Assembly (NCBI GenBank): GCA_037974965.1
Contig: JBBPFI010000002.1
Coordinates: 2,604,001 to 2,668,000 of the forward strand
DNA: 64,000 nucleotides
Origin: Dacryopinax spathularia
Lineage: Eukaryota > Basidiomycota > Dacrymycetes > Dacrymycetales > Dacrymycetaceae
Direction: 5' to 3'
Position 1 is the first letter of the stretch; each line of letters begins with the position of its first letter. The translations under genes and the position numbers were made by a program. Below the pieces are notes generated by a model. It did not search any database. It saw nothing but the letters and a program-made list of their open reading frames with translations, and was not told where the DNA came from. Of the stretch, positions 26,929 to 36,894 are shown in pieces.

Positions 26929-27879
26929 TCACGCAGCAACATCCATAGCATGGTCTTCGTCATCCTGTTTGTCCATTGGGCCGTGGGGTCGCCTAGAGTT
27001 CCATTCCACTTCATCGTCCTCATCTTCATCCCGCTTCCTACGGTTGCTCATGGTCCGTTCCGGTCGCGGCGGCATTGCCATGATGGCTTTCTGAGCGCGA
27101 TATATCGGTTCGTACTCCTTTAGCTGCGCCATGAAACCGGTATTAGGGCTTATGCAATATCGCTTATTCTGTACATAGTGCAAGGCCTCCTATCATTGCG
27201 GTCAGACCATCCAAAGAAACGGATGCGAACCACGCGTACGGTGTAGGACATGGAATGATGTTGCATGACGAAGAGGATGACAAATGTAGGGGAAAGACTG
27301 ATTCCTCCTGCAGGACAGGGTGAGCGCGCATAACGGAGAGCAAGGGCAACAGGCGAACCATTACAATGTACAAGCACCGTGCCTCCCCCGTTGATGGCAT
27401 CATAGATGAATTGCTTCGGCCTAGCAATAGGGGGACATCACGTTAATCAGATTCGAAAGGTAAATGGCCGATAATCATTTACTTATTGAACATGCTGATG
27501 AGGTTCTGCTCATCATTGTCCACGACGTTAAGCACCATGTACTTGAATCGATCCGGGAAGCGCTCTTTGACAAGGAATGCTTCCTTAGGATCGCGAATAC
27601 AAAGTCTGATGGGAATGCTGAGCATCTACCATATGTCCATAAACACAGGCATACACGTACATATGTGTCACGCCAAGCGAAAGCAACGTGTCAAGGTCTT
27701 TGGAAACTTGGAAAGGACCGAGAAGCAGATGAGGGATGATCTCCTGGCATTCTCTTCGCATCTCGTATCTAACGAAGCAGCATAGGATAAGTGAATGGAT
27801 GGGGGCCGAAGCGAACCAGCGCCTACCGCCATTCTTTGCCTGGTAATGCCGGCATGTCTTGCTGGGAGACGTAGGACAT
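26929..27879 (-). CDS. STYX-like dual-specificity phosphatase homologue, probably inactive
   Basis: The start MSYVSQQDMPALPGKEW (ATG 27879-27877) is spliced to RYEMRRECQEIIPHLLLGPF, then DLDTLLSLGVTHI, LCIRDPKEAFLVKERFPDRF and KYMVLNVVDNDEQNL. The signature exons join to VLVHCNGGISLSPTFVI. In active enzymes the loop is HCxxGxxR; here Cys is kept but the Arg position holds Leu, so phosphate binding should fail. The downstream helix EALHYVQNKRYCISPNTGFM and AQLKEYEPIYRAQ match STYX and related basidiomycete proteins. The C-terminus is charged (RRKRDEDEDDEVEW) and ends at 26929. Such proteins usually hold phosphorylated partners or F-box proteins. Five introns are inferred. Confidence 0.85.
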
Positions 27880-28249
27880 GTATAAAGTACGGAGATGGGA
27901 TACTGTAGGGATGATGACAAAGGTGGATTGGATTTGTACAGAGGACAAGGACCGGGCGAAGGGGAGCCGGAGGAAGAGCCAGAGGAAGGTGATGGTCGTC
28001 GGTCAGGGAGATGAGGCGTAGAGTAGGTAGGCATGGGCCCCGAGTGGCGATTTCCAGGCCAATCCAACGCTTCGGAAGGTCCCCTCCGCCCTCAGCATAG
28101 CCCCAACACAGAAGGCAGGGTGAACGACGACCAGCCTAAGGACCGATACGACTCTTAACCCTCTTTTAGTGCAGTTTACACCAGTATGGCCTGGTCTCCT
28201 CGCGTCTGAGCAAGTACGCATTATTCTGTACCAAGAATCTCCGATATCC
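27880..28249. other. Divergent region between the STYX-like gene and the CobW gene
   Basis: 370 bp without a recognised gene. Purine-rich and GA-rich stretches lie near 27950-28010. It holds both promoters. Confidence 0.5.
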
Positions 28250-29775
28250 ATGGATGTAGAAGACGACCAGGTTCCGTATGCTGTCAAAAAGCTTTGTGCT
28301 TCTCCTGCATTAAAAGTTGTCGGTCAGGGAACTCCTCCCTGCCTCATCCAGCGGAATCGAAAAATGTGAAGATGACCGCCGAGTTCCCCTGACGATCTTG
28401 ACTGGCTATCTGTCGGTGTTCAATTTCGGCTTAGCTGGCAACTAGCTGAGGTCAGGATGACAGGGGCGCCGGAAAGACCACATTACTCAACTATATCTTG
28501 ACCGAAAACCATGGGCGGCGAATAGCTGTCATCATGAACGAATTTGCGGATACGGCAGACATCGAAGGTAGGCATGCAACATTTTTGTTCCACGTTCCTT
28601 TTAACAAGCTTTCGTCATCTCCCCCCCGGCCAGCACGAACTATCAATGTGTCCTCGGATACTGGTCTCGTTGAAGAAGTATTGGAACTCGCAAATGGATG
28701 TTTGTGCTGTTCTGTGAAGGACAGCGGCGCAGCTGCCATCGAGAAACTGATGCGAAAGAAGGGCAAATTCGATTATATTCTTCTCGAGACTACTGGCGTT
28801 GCTGATCCTGGTACCCGATTTCGACGTGGGCCTCTCGGTCTTCCTTCACTGACGCCTAATCCAGGCCCAATAGCTGCTATGTTCTGGCAGAATGAAGAGC
28901 TCGCCTCGGACATCTACTTGGATGGTGTCGTGTGCGTCGTTGACTCCGTGTTCGGCTTGAAGCAACTCCAGGAAAACTGCGAAGGCTCCATAAACGAAGC
29001 CCTAAGGTAGGGCCTTGTAATATGTCCATCATGCTCGCAGGCTGAAAAGTCCCGCTAGGCAAGTAGCCTGTGCCGACGTGGTTCTGATCAATAAGATAGA
29101 CTTGGCAACATCTGATCAGATCGAATCGCTCCGCTCTTTCATCGCGTACGTATGGCTTTGTAGTGTCCGCCGTCAGCTGGTGACTTCGTCTCTAGGGAGA
29201 TCAATCCGATCGTCCCTTGTCTCCTGACACAGCGTGGACTGGTCAAGCTCGATGCGTTGCTAGGCCTTAACGCGTATGAAAGTCTGCCGGCCATGCCGAC
29301 TTCGTTCGAACCCCGCTCTGCCCTATGCCAAGAAGAACAATGTCATGACTCGTCCCACGTCCATAACCATCAGCCGTATCATTCGCGAGGCCTCTCCTCT
29401 TGTATCCTCGATCTTCAGCCTCTTAGTCGTCAGCAGATGGTTCGGTGCGTGCCCAGTCTACAAAGCTTCCAGAAGTCCTGATGGGTGTTTTGTAGGCTAG
29501 ATGAATTCATCCGCGCTCTACTCTGGGAAGGAGTAGTAATCGGAGGCGATGCGGCAGACGATAACAGCCGTGTTGAGATTTTGCGTTGTAAAGGGATATT
29601 CGAATGCGGCGGAAAGCAGTTCATCCTGCAAGGGGTTCGAAACATATACGATATTAACGAGGTAGCAGCAGCAGACAGCATGCTTCAGAAGGGGAAGATC
29701 GCGTTCATCGGAAGGGGGATGCCGGATAGCCGGCTACTTCTCCAATGCTTACAACGGCATCTAATTCTATGCTGA
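28250..29775 (+). CDS. ZNG1: CobW/COG0523 GTPase, ZNG1-like zinc metallochaperone
   Basis: COG0523 proteins use GTP to hand zinc to client enzymes such as methionine aminopeptidase 1. The predicted start is MDVEDDQ at 28250; an intron joins this to [13 protein letters not shown], then [20 protein letters not shown] with the Walker A loop completed across another intron. Next come [35 protein letters not shown] and the metal motif [17 protein letters not shown] (Walker B region), [16 protein letters not shown] and [10 protein letters not shown] (NKxD). The C-terminal CobW_C domain has [27 protein letters not shown] and [15 protein letters not shown], ending at 29775. A His-rich stretch ([12 protein letters not shown]) could bind metal. 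It lies 62 bp before the HIT gene on the same strand. Confidence 0.9.
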
Positions 29776-29837
29776 TAGAACTACTCGTTAGAAAGCGGAA
29801 GATTCTGTGACAAGCGTTCGAGGGAGCGGAGCTTTAC

Positions 29838-30485
29838 ATGAGTGCGCTAAGCCTGTTCCACCCCACGACAGCTATGACCTCCTTCATGATTAACGAGGTG
29901 GTTAGCAAGCAAACACCTCTTAAGTGGTCCACTGATGAGAACTGCCCCTTTTGTGACATCATCGCAAAGAAGCAATCTGCATTCAGAGTCTTGGAGACGG
30001 ATAAGGTCGTCGCCTTCTTAGGTGGGTTCCTCGCTTTGCCGGTTTGTCAATTCTCAATGGGTTTGCACCAAGACATCCTCCCTATTCGACCAGGACATAC
30101 TCTTGTTGTGCCGAAAATACATTGTTCCAGCCTCTCTGATCTACCTGGCTCTTATAGCAGTGCACTGGGAGAGGCCCTGTCCACCGTTGCAAATGCGATA
30201 ACAAAGGGTTGGCCCTCACAACGAGATATATCACTGTTTGCTGAAACGGCGGCTTTAGCAAGCGATCGCTATGGTCTTAATGTGGTCTGCAACCAAGGCT
30301 ACGGCCAGGCAGTACCGCATGTACACTTCCACATCGTACCGGCGCCTCGACTCAACGACGGCGGTCCGGCGTGCACAGTACCAAGGGACCACGAGAGCAT
30401 GGTGCGAGCGGAATATCATCGGCGAGGGGAACTGCAAGAGTCTGTGGGCAGGGAAATGGCCAACAAGATAAAGAGCAAGCTCTAA
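29838..30485 (+). CDS. HIT family nucleotide hydrolase/transferase
   Basis: HIT proteins cleave nucleoside phosphoramidates or dinucleotides with a triad of histidines. Two 3n-length, stop-free introns (about 30021-30068 and 30207-30258) sit inside the frame. With them removed the order is DENCPFCDIIAKKQSAFRVL, VVAFLDILPIRPGHTLVVP, LSTVANAITKASDRYGLNVV, NQGYGQAVPHVHFHIVPAP. The catalytic HxHxH (HVHFH) is present. CPFC may bind zinc, as in HINT-related members. The tail is basic (EMANKIKSKL, stop at 30485). The start may be 29838 (MSALSLF) or the later Met at 29874 (MTSFMINE). Its substrate cannot be assigned. Confidence 0.88.
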   Translation: MSALSLFHPTTAMTSFMINEVVSKQTPLKWSTDENCPFCDIIAKKQSAFRVLETDKVVAFLGGFLALPVCQFSMGLHQDILPIRPGHTLVVPKIHCSSLSDLPGSYSSALGEALSTVANAITKGWPSQRDISLFAETAALASDRYGLNVVCNQGYGQAVPHVHFHIVPAPRLNDGGPACTVPRDHESMVRAEYHRRGELQESVGREMANKIKSKL

Positions 30486-30609
30486 TTCTGGGGATTACGG
30501 CCGTGGATAAGATAGCCAGCAGAGGGTCATGCTACAAAAATCAGGTGGCCATTTCTCCAAACCTGAGCGATACATAAACTTCCTGGTTTGACCTGAGTAT
30601 GGGGCAAGA

Positions 30610-32150
30610 CTACCGCCGTTCGTCCATCCTGGAGTACGGGTCGCGAGGTTCTCGTCTCCAATCCGGTGCATACGAATGTGTCGCTGAGTGATCATCATAA
30701 GCTGGAAGTGCGTGATAGTGAGCGGGCAATGGCGGCAAGGGATGATGGTGCATGGCTGGTGGGAAATATTGATCCCTGGGTGAATGCGGCGAGAAGCGCG
30801 GCTCCCGAGTCGCATGGCGTGGATCTCGCCCATGGAGATGTTCAGGAGAAGGAGATGGGTAAGGCTGGCTGACTGCTGAAGTAGGGTAATCGTAATGCCC
30901 GCTGTTCACTCCTGGCGACACGCGCTGTTCAGCTGCCGGATCGTGCGTGTGCACTGGAGAGTGGATGTGACGATGGTGGTGCAGATGGGAGAACAAATGT
31001 GGGCTGGTCTGTGAGTCCATATCCTCATGCCCAAGGGGTGCATGCTCCTGATGGAATGCTGGATTGAAAGTCGAGTGGTGATGTGGGGCATACGACTGGG
31101 AAGACGTCCGATGTGGAGAGGCCCGCCGATAGGCGCCATTGGTGGCGGAATGCTGCGAATGTGGCTGGAGAGATATGTTGGATGCATGCGATCGTTCGGG
31201 TAGGATACCGTTGATGTGGCCATCCCCGTTGCTGAGCCTGCCCCCTGCTTTCCCCCTTCCCTTTCCCCCCTCCCGCTCCCTGCCTTTCAACTTCTCTCTT
31301 CCGTTGATCCCCGCTTTCTCATTCGCTTCGTGTGGCTCAGCTTCCTCGGACCCCGCCCCGGCTACGAGCAGGTTACCCTTAGCTCTCCTTCTTCCGCCAG
31401 GCAGTCGCGGTTGTGCAGTGGCGGGTGGTTCGGCGAAAAGATCGTTTGGATCAAATTGACTTGCCAGCTCGAGGGCACGAGACAATGTCATTGGGGGCGG
31501 TATAGTGTCTACAAATACAAGGAAGTAGCGTTCATTTCGGGTCGCGCATACCAGAGATCCCTAAATCACACCTTCGAGGAAAGCCAGTTCTTCATGTTGC
31601 GTAGTCCGCACAGCTGTGGCTGCAGGCCAGAAAGTGAGGACGAATATGCGTGTAATGCTGGCATGACGCACCAAGATCGCGCTGCTGCACAGTTGATCGC
31701 TTGTCGCGCTGAGCGTGCTGGTGCCCAGCTTGGGCTAGTCGCTTAATGAACTCTTCCTGCAGCGAAGCGAGGTCAGCTAAGCAGATCATGGACCAAGGGA
31801 TGAAAGCGCATACGGTAGCAACAGAAATGAGGAACTTTTAGTAGGGTGAGATTAGAATTGCGCCATGATTGGGGCGGTGGTTAACTTACCACCGCGTCCT
31901 TGCCACACGTTGACATCTCCTTGTCTGCCTTTAATATCTTTTGAACGCGGGCGACGGGCAGCAGCGTCTTTCCTAAGTCCCTTTCCGACTTTCGTGGCTT
32001 TGGTTTGACCCTTTGTTCTCCTTGATTGAAGCTGGCGGACACGTCTGATGGGTCTATTCCAGTCGCGAGTGCCTGTTCATGGATGGACGAGTCGTGGTCG
32101 TGAAATGCGGGAGAGTGAGGCGCGTCTGGGTGAATGAGCTGTGGGTCCAT
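30610..32150 (-). CDS. Histone-fold protein (CBFD/NF-YC, Dpb3/POLE4-like) with a long His/Pro-rich tail
   Basis: The N-terminus MDPQLIHPDAPHSPAFHDHD leads to KTLLPVARVQKILKADKEMS and GKDAV, the first half of a histone fold. A 21 nt microexon at 31814-31834 encodes FLISVAT. The next exon gives EEFIKRLAQAGHQHAQRDKR and STVQQRDL, then ATAVRTTQHEELAFLEDTIP completes the fold. The gene continues MTLSRALELASQFDPNDLF and a long low-complexity tail rich in His, Pro, Ser and Tyr, ending at 30610. Histone folds of this type pair with an H2B/NF-YB-like partner, in DNA polymerase epsilon, CHRAC or CCAAT factors. The long tail is unlike yeast Dpb3 and suggests a transcription or chromatin role. The family is sure, the complex is not. 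Confidence 0.82.
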
Positions 32151-32460
32151 CGTCTGAGCTGGGTGTGGTATTGGTGGGTGTTAGAAGACGAAGAGGAGAA
32201 GACGTCCTGTGTCCTGGGTTTGGGGGGTTGAGGAAGAGAGGCAGGGGAGCGGGGTGGTGGGAGGACGAGCGAAATGTGAGGAGGGCTGGAATTGTTTGGG
32301 ATTTGAACCAGAAAGGAGGCGGGGCGCGTCTTTGTTTGGCAAAGGGTCGCCGCCCTCTCAGAGAGCTCACACATGACTTTGTCTATAACATGAAATAATT
32401 GCCATTCCTCCTTCCTCAAACTAGTAGCAATATGGACAAGGTTATACAACCGCCTCCACG
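32151..32460. other. Intergenic region upstream of the histone-fold gene
   Basis: 310 bp between two minus-strand genes, with purine-rich plus-strand runs. It probably holds the promoter of the histone-fold gene and the 3' UTR of the C78 peptidase gene. Confidence 0.5.
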
Positions 32461-34419
32461 CTAGTGACCAACCGCACTCGTCACCATTTTGCGCTTTTCC
32501 CTCTCCTCCTCACTCAGCGGCGGCTCCAAAGGAAAGTAGAGCACCTGGTATTCGTCCTTCCGGCTGAGGGAACGCGCGAGTCAGAAGACGACATAGCCAC
32601 AAAAACGGTAATCAAAAAGCATGAAGGGATCTATCTCCTCACCTCAGGCTTTTCAGATTCACCCTCAACGAACTCAACATCAGCTTGATCGTCTTCTCCT
32701 CCACATTATCCACCCGAGCCGACGATGATTGCGGCCCCTTGATACCCCTCGCTCGCTTGGCTAGTCGACTTGGTCCATCATCCTGCGCCCCTCGTTTAGG
32801 AATTTTAGGCATGAAGCCTCCAGAGTCGGGCTGTTCTGGTCCTTCGGATTTTAACGGCACGGGAAAATGCTTTAGGCATGCCTGCCTCACGTTGCCCGGT
32901 AACGCTCTTGTAGGACATTAGTAACCAGCTGCGGTAGATCGACCGGAATCTCACTTTCCAGGATCCAACATGAGTAGAAATATGCCACCCTTCTTGTCTT
33001 GTTCATATCCCAGAATCGTGCGAGAATGCCCTGCGTGCTGTTATCACCTGCTTAGCGCAGTCCTAAGCGCTTGCTCATGACACACCTGGAGAATGATAGG
33101 CAGTTTGTTGGCGATAACCACTGGTGATTGATTTAAGGCATCGAACGCGCTGGCATCCGCCCGTAGGTGTTCTTCAGTGAAGTATTTCTTCACCCATTCT
33201 TGAAGAGCAACAGGGGCTGAACGCAAACGATATAGTGATGAGCAAGCTGAGCTGCAAACACTCGTACCATCGTCGTGCTTGCGAAAATCGACGAGCTGCG
33301 CCCTGCCTGGTAATTCAAGGCGGCATGCATGTTGCAACATTCAATGACACTCACGGGATACCCAGGAAAGAGAAAACGGTCCAGATATCTCGTAGCAGCA
33401 GCAATTCAGCACGCTCGCATTTCATGTGCTGCTTAGTGATCCCATACCTGCTGTTCCGATCCATTTCCGGGTCCCTACAATGTGTCCTTTGAAGTGGGCC
33501 GCGCCTTCACTGTCATATCCTATACAATGCTCAAATACGGCTCCCAGCTTGTCATTCGAAATTGGAATCTTACCGACGCTCCACGCATCTTCCAGCCAAA
33601 GCTGGAATTGTCTTACTCCGGGGCTTGCGCCATTTGAACGAAGAAGAGCAGTGTATGCTGGCTGAATGGTCTGCGTCATCAATGCGGTGCACACCATCAT
33701 GAAATTGCGGTATCTATCGATGGGATTAATTACACGCCAATGCCAAAAGTGAGAAACAAACTACCCGCAACCCCAGAACCTGTCAACTGCAAGCAACTGT
33801 CAACGGCGAACCGATTCACGCTCCGGAAAGACGAACACCACTGGGTCCGGATGTGACACACGCCTTCGTGGCACAGCACTGCCCTGGTGGTCCCACCGAC
33901 ATGATGACTGGCAAGCAAAGATCGTCTCAACATAGGAACAATGCCTTCCTTTTGCGTAAGCTGAGAATATCAGAACTCGTAAGGGAATAAGACCTGGAGT
34001 ACACCACTTTGGAATTTGCACGTTTTCGGGATCCAATGGCGACCAGAACGTGTTCTCTTTGGACAAAATAGCTCCGCGGCTTTTCGAGAACTTCGTAACG
34101 TCGTTGCCCGTATTGATTGATTCTAGAAAGACGTCGTGAGAGACGGCCAGCATGGGCAAAGGCCAGCCTAGCCTGGGTTGTCTGAGAAATGGGCATCATA
34201 ATGCAGCCGCCGTTCTACCGTATCCAGAGGTGCGAGTTCTTCACGGCAGATTTCGCAGGGTGTACTCGACCCCGCTTGGTCTTGATCATGGCCGTCATCC
34301 GACTCTGATTCTCTACTAGAGACATGAAGACGAGGAGCGGCTTCCGCGGAGCCATTTGTATTAGCCAGTCCCAAGAAGTGTCTCTCTTGTTCGGTAAGAT
34401 TGAGGTCGCTCAGACTCAT
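32461..34419 (-). CDS. C78 family cysteine peptidase, ZUP1/ZUFSP-like deubiquitinase
   Basis: ZUP1 cleaves long K63 ubiquitin chains and has a role in genome stability; the C78 fold is shared with UFM1 proteases. From MSLSDLNLTEQERHFLGL (34419) a zinc finger follows, CEICREELAPLDTVERRLHY with DAHF. Then KENTFWSPLDPENVQIPK, WCTPGLIPL, VPMLRRSLLASHHV and a spliced HIRTQWFWGCGYRN, where the Cys is the nucleophile. Later parts read QTIQPAYTALLRSNG, GVRQFQLWLEDAW, VDFRKHDDG and LPIILQHAGHSRTILGYE with the catalytic His, then FLLMLDPGK with the Asp. The tail exons give DQADVEFVEGESEKPE and DEYQVLYFPLEPPLSEEERE, ending at TAG 32461. Fungi generally lack UFM1, so a ubiquitin role is more likely. About nine introns are inferred. 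Confidence 0.88.
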
Positions 34420-34749
34420 AGCAGAGACGATGTACGGTAGAATGCACTGAGGCGGACCAGCGAGCCGTCCGTTGCCGATGAGAATTCAGTGTGTTGGTGG
34501 AGGGATGTTGGGCGTGATTAACCTGCCTAGTTATCGGGGACGGAGGGAGTTGAACGGGAACAAAACGCGTGGGGTTCGCGAACCCGCATTCCCAACCGCG
34601 TGCCCTCACTGCTCGGGCCTCCTCCCACACCTTCATCCCTCTCCTCCCCTTGCCTTGCATCTACCTCGTGCTCAAACGAAATACAGATAGCCCTTCACAA
34701 ATCTTAGCACTCTTTCGTCGAGCATTACCGGCCTCACCACAGCACCATC
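34420..34749. other. Divergent promoter region between the C78 peptidase and beta-tubulin genes
   Basis: 330 bp with pyrimidine-rich stretches (CCTCCTCCC-like) near 34620-34660 on the tubulin side. No gene was seen. Confidence 0.5.
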
Positions 34750-36408
34750 ATGTCCAGAGAAATCGTCAATATTCAGGTTGGCTTCTACGCGCTCTTCGAC
34801 CCCTCTCACCCCACTTACACATCTTGGCAGGTCGGCCAAGCGGGCAACCAAGTCGGTTCCGCATTCTGGCAGATGATCCTGGCGGAGCATGGCTTAGATC
34901 AGAGCGGCGTGGGTCCTGTCATTCAATCCCTTGCCTGCCTATTGATCCCCCATAAAGGTGTATCATGGAGATGACGACCAGAAGATCGCTAGGGTCGGTT
35001 GTCCGCATATGTGTGTTGATATGCTTGCTCACGAGTAGGTCAGGTCGGCGTTTACTTCTCTGAGGCATCCAATCGCAAGTATGTGCCACGGTCATTGCAG
35101 ATTGATCTCGAACCCGCCGTCACGGACAATATCCGATCTGGTCCACTGGGCGAGCTGTTCAGGCCGGATACCTTCGTGACCGGAGACAGCGGTGCAGGAA
35201 ATAACTGGGCAAAAGGCCGTACGCTCCTTCTTCTTATACTTGCCCATCAGAAATTGAGAATGCTCCTAGATTATACCGAGGGCGCGGAGCTTATCGACCA
35301 AATCCTCGATCAGGTCCGGAACCAGTCAGAGAAATGCGACGCGCTGCAGGGGTTCCAAGTCATCCACTCACTAGGTGGAGGTACTGGTGCGGGGTTGGGC
35401 AGTCTTCTTCTTTCCAAGCTGCGGGAGGAGGCACCCGATCGGATGCTCGCTACCTTCTCCATTCTCCCCAGTCCCAAGGTATCCGACACGGTGGTCGAGC
35501 CCTATAATGCCATGCTTTCGCTCCATCAGATTGTCGAGAACAGCGATCTCACTTTCTGTTTGGACAACGAGGCATTGTACGACGCCACCGTTAGGACGCT
35601 AAAGAACCCCGCTCCCACTTTCGCCCACTTAAACGACGTAAGTCGGATTGATCAATACCTTCTTGCGACCACCCTGCTGAATAACTCTTCAGCTCATCGC
35701 TCAAGTCATGTCGGGCGTGAGCACGAGCCTGCGTTTCCCCGGACAGCTCAATGGGGACCTGCGCAAGCTCGCGCTCAATCTGATCCCCTTTCCGCGTCTT
35801 CATTTCCTCGCCCCCGCCTACGCTCCGCTTGTTCCGCCAGGTTCCCAGTCATATCAGTCGCTCTCGGTTCAAGAACTGACGACAGCCCTGTTTGACCGGC
35901 ACAACTTGCTCGTAGCATGTGACCCTCGTTTGGGGAGGTACTTGACGGCTGCTACAATCTACCGGGGGAAGCTGTCTTCTCGTGAGGTGGAGGCATCAGT
36001 GCAGCAGCTGCAGACCAAGAACTCCAGCTCGTTCGTTGAATGGATTCCGGACAACGTGTCGGTGACGCTCTGCTCCGTACCTCCTCTCGGGAAGAAGCAG
36101 GCGGGCGTGTGCTTGGCGAACACGGTCAGTATATTTGCTTTGTGACGTTGTTGGTGTATCTTCTGACATGTGTGCGCCCGTAGACTGCCATCCAGGAGAT
36201 CTTCAAGCGATCCCAAGAACAGTTTGCCGCAATGTTCAAGCGAAAGGCATTCTTGCACTGGTACACGAGCGAGGGCATGGATGAGATGGAGTTCACCGAA
36301 GCCGAGTCCAACGTGATCGATCTGATCAACGAGTACCAGCAGTACCAAGAGGCGACTGCGGAAGAGGAATACGAAGAGGAAGTGGCGGACGAGACTGTCG
36401 AAGAATAA
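34750..36408 (+). CDS. Divergent beta-tubulin paralogue
   Basis: Beta-tubulin forms the microtubule dimer with alpha-tubulin. The start MSREIVNIQ has an extra Ser compared with the usual MREI. A 54 nt intron joins it to [20 protein letters not shown]. Later come [40 protein letters not shown], the GTP loop [73 protein letters not shown], and [18 protein letters not shown]. The end is highly conserved: [20 protein letters not shown] and a long Glu-rich tail ([15 protein letters not shown]), stop at 36408. Where most beta-tubulins have Glu198 (DETFC) this one has Leu (DLTFC). The many changes elsewhere suggest the second tubulin type of basidiomycetes, not the main housekeeping copy. Confidence 0.94.
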
Positions 36409-36894
36409 CGCCAACAGGGAGGGTTCCTGTCTGAATGATTCGTGATTAAGGTCTTGATGACGGATGTACGGATACCCCCATTACTTAGGTTCTTCACTTT
36501 CTCCTTGCTGGTCGAGTAGTTAGGTAATTGTAAGCGCAACATACCTGGTTTGTGTATCGGAGTGTAATGCAGATTGTTAACGCACGGAGGAGCTAAACTA
36601 CGATATGGCGGCGCTGAGTAACTAGTGGTTACTTCTCTTAAGTTATTTATTTAACGTGTCGTTGTTTCGCTGAAGCCGTCTTCGCCACCTGCGCGCTCTT
36701 CATTTAACCCACATTTGTTACCTCCCTTTCGGTTTCCCCGCCTTTGATACCCGATCCTCTGTCCAATAATCCGCATTATCGCTTCTCTTCTCAGCTTCTC
36801 TCTCTCTCTCTCCAAAGTTCATATTTCTGCTTTACTTCTCCCTCCTTCCTCTGCTCCCCGCCGTCGCTCCTCGAATGCTTATTGTCTGCTACCC
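36409..36894. other. Intergenic region with a CT-rich tract
   Basis: It holds the tubulin 3' UTR and the promoter of the next gene. A CT-rich tract with a (TC)n core lies near 36790-36860, a common element near fungal transcription starts. No gene was recognised. Confidence 0.6.

Noticed and set aside
32287-32316. GGTTCAAATCCC-like T-arm on the minus strand
   Set aside because: The stem mismatches at once and no other tRNA arm is near.
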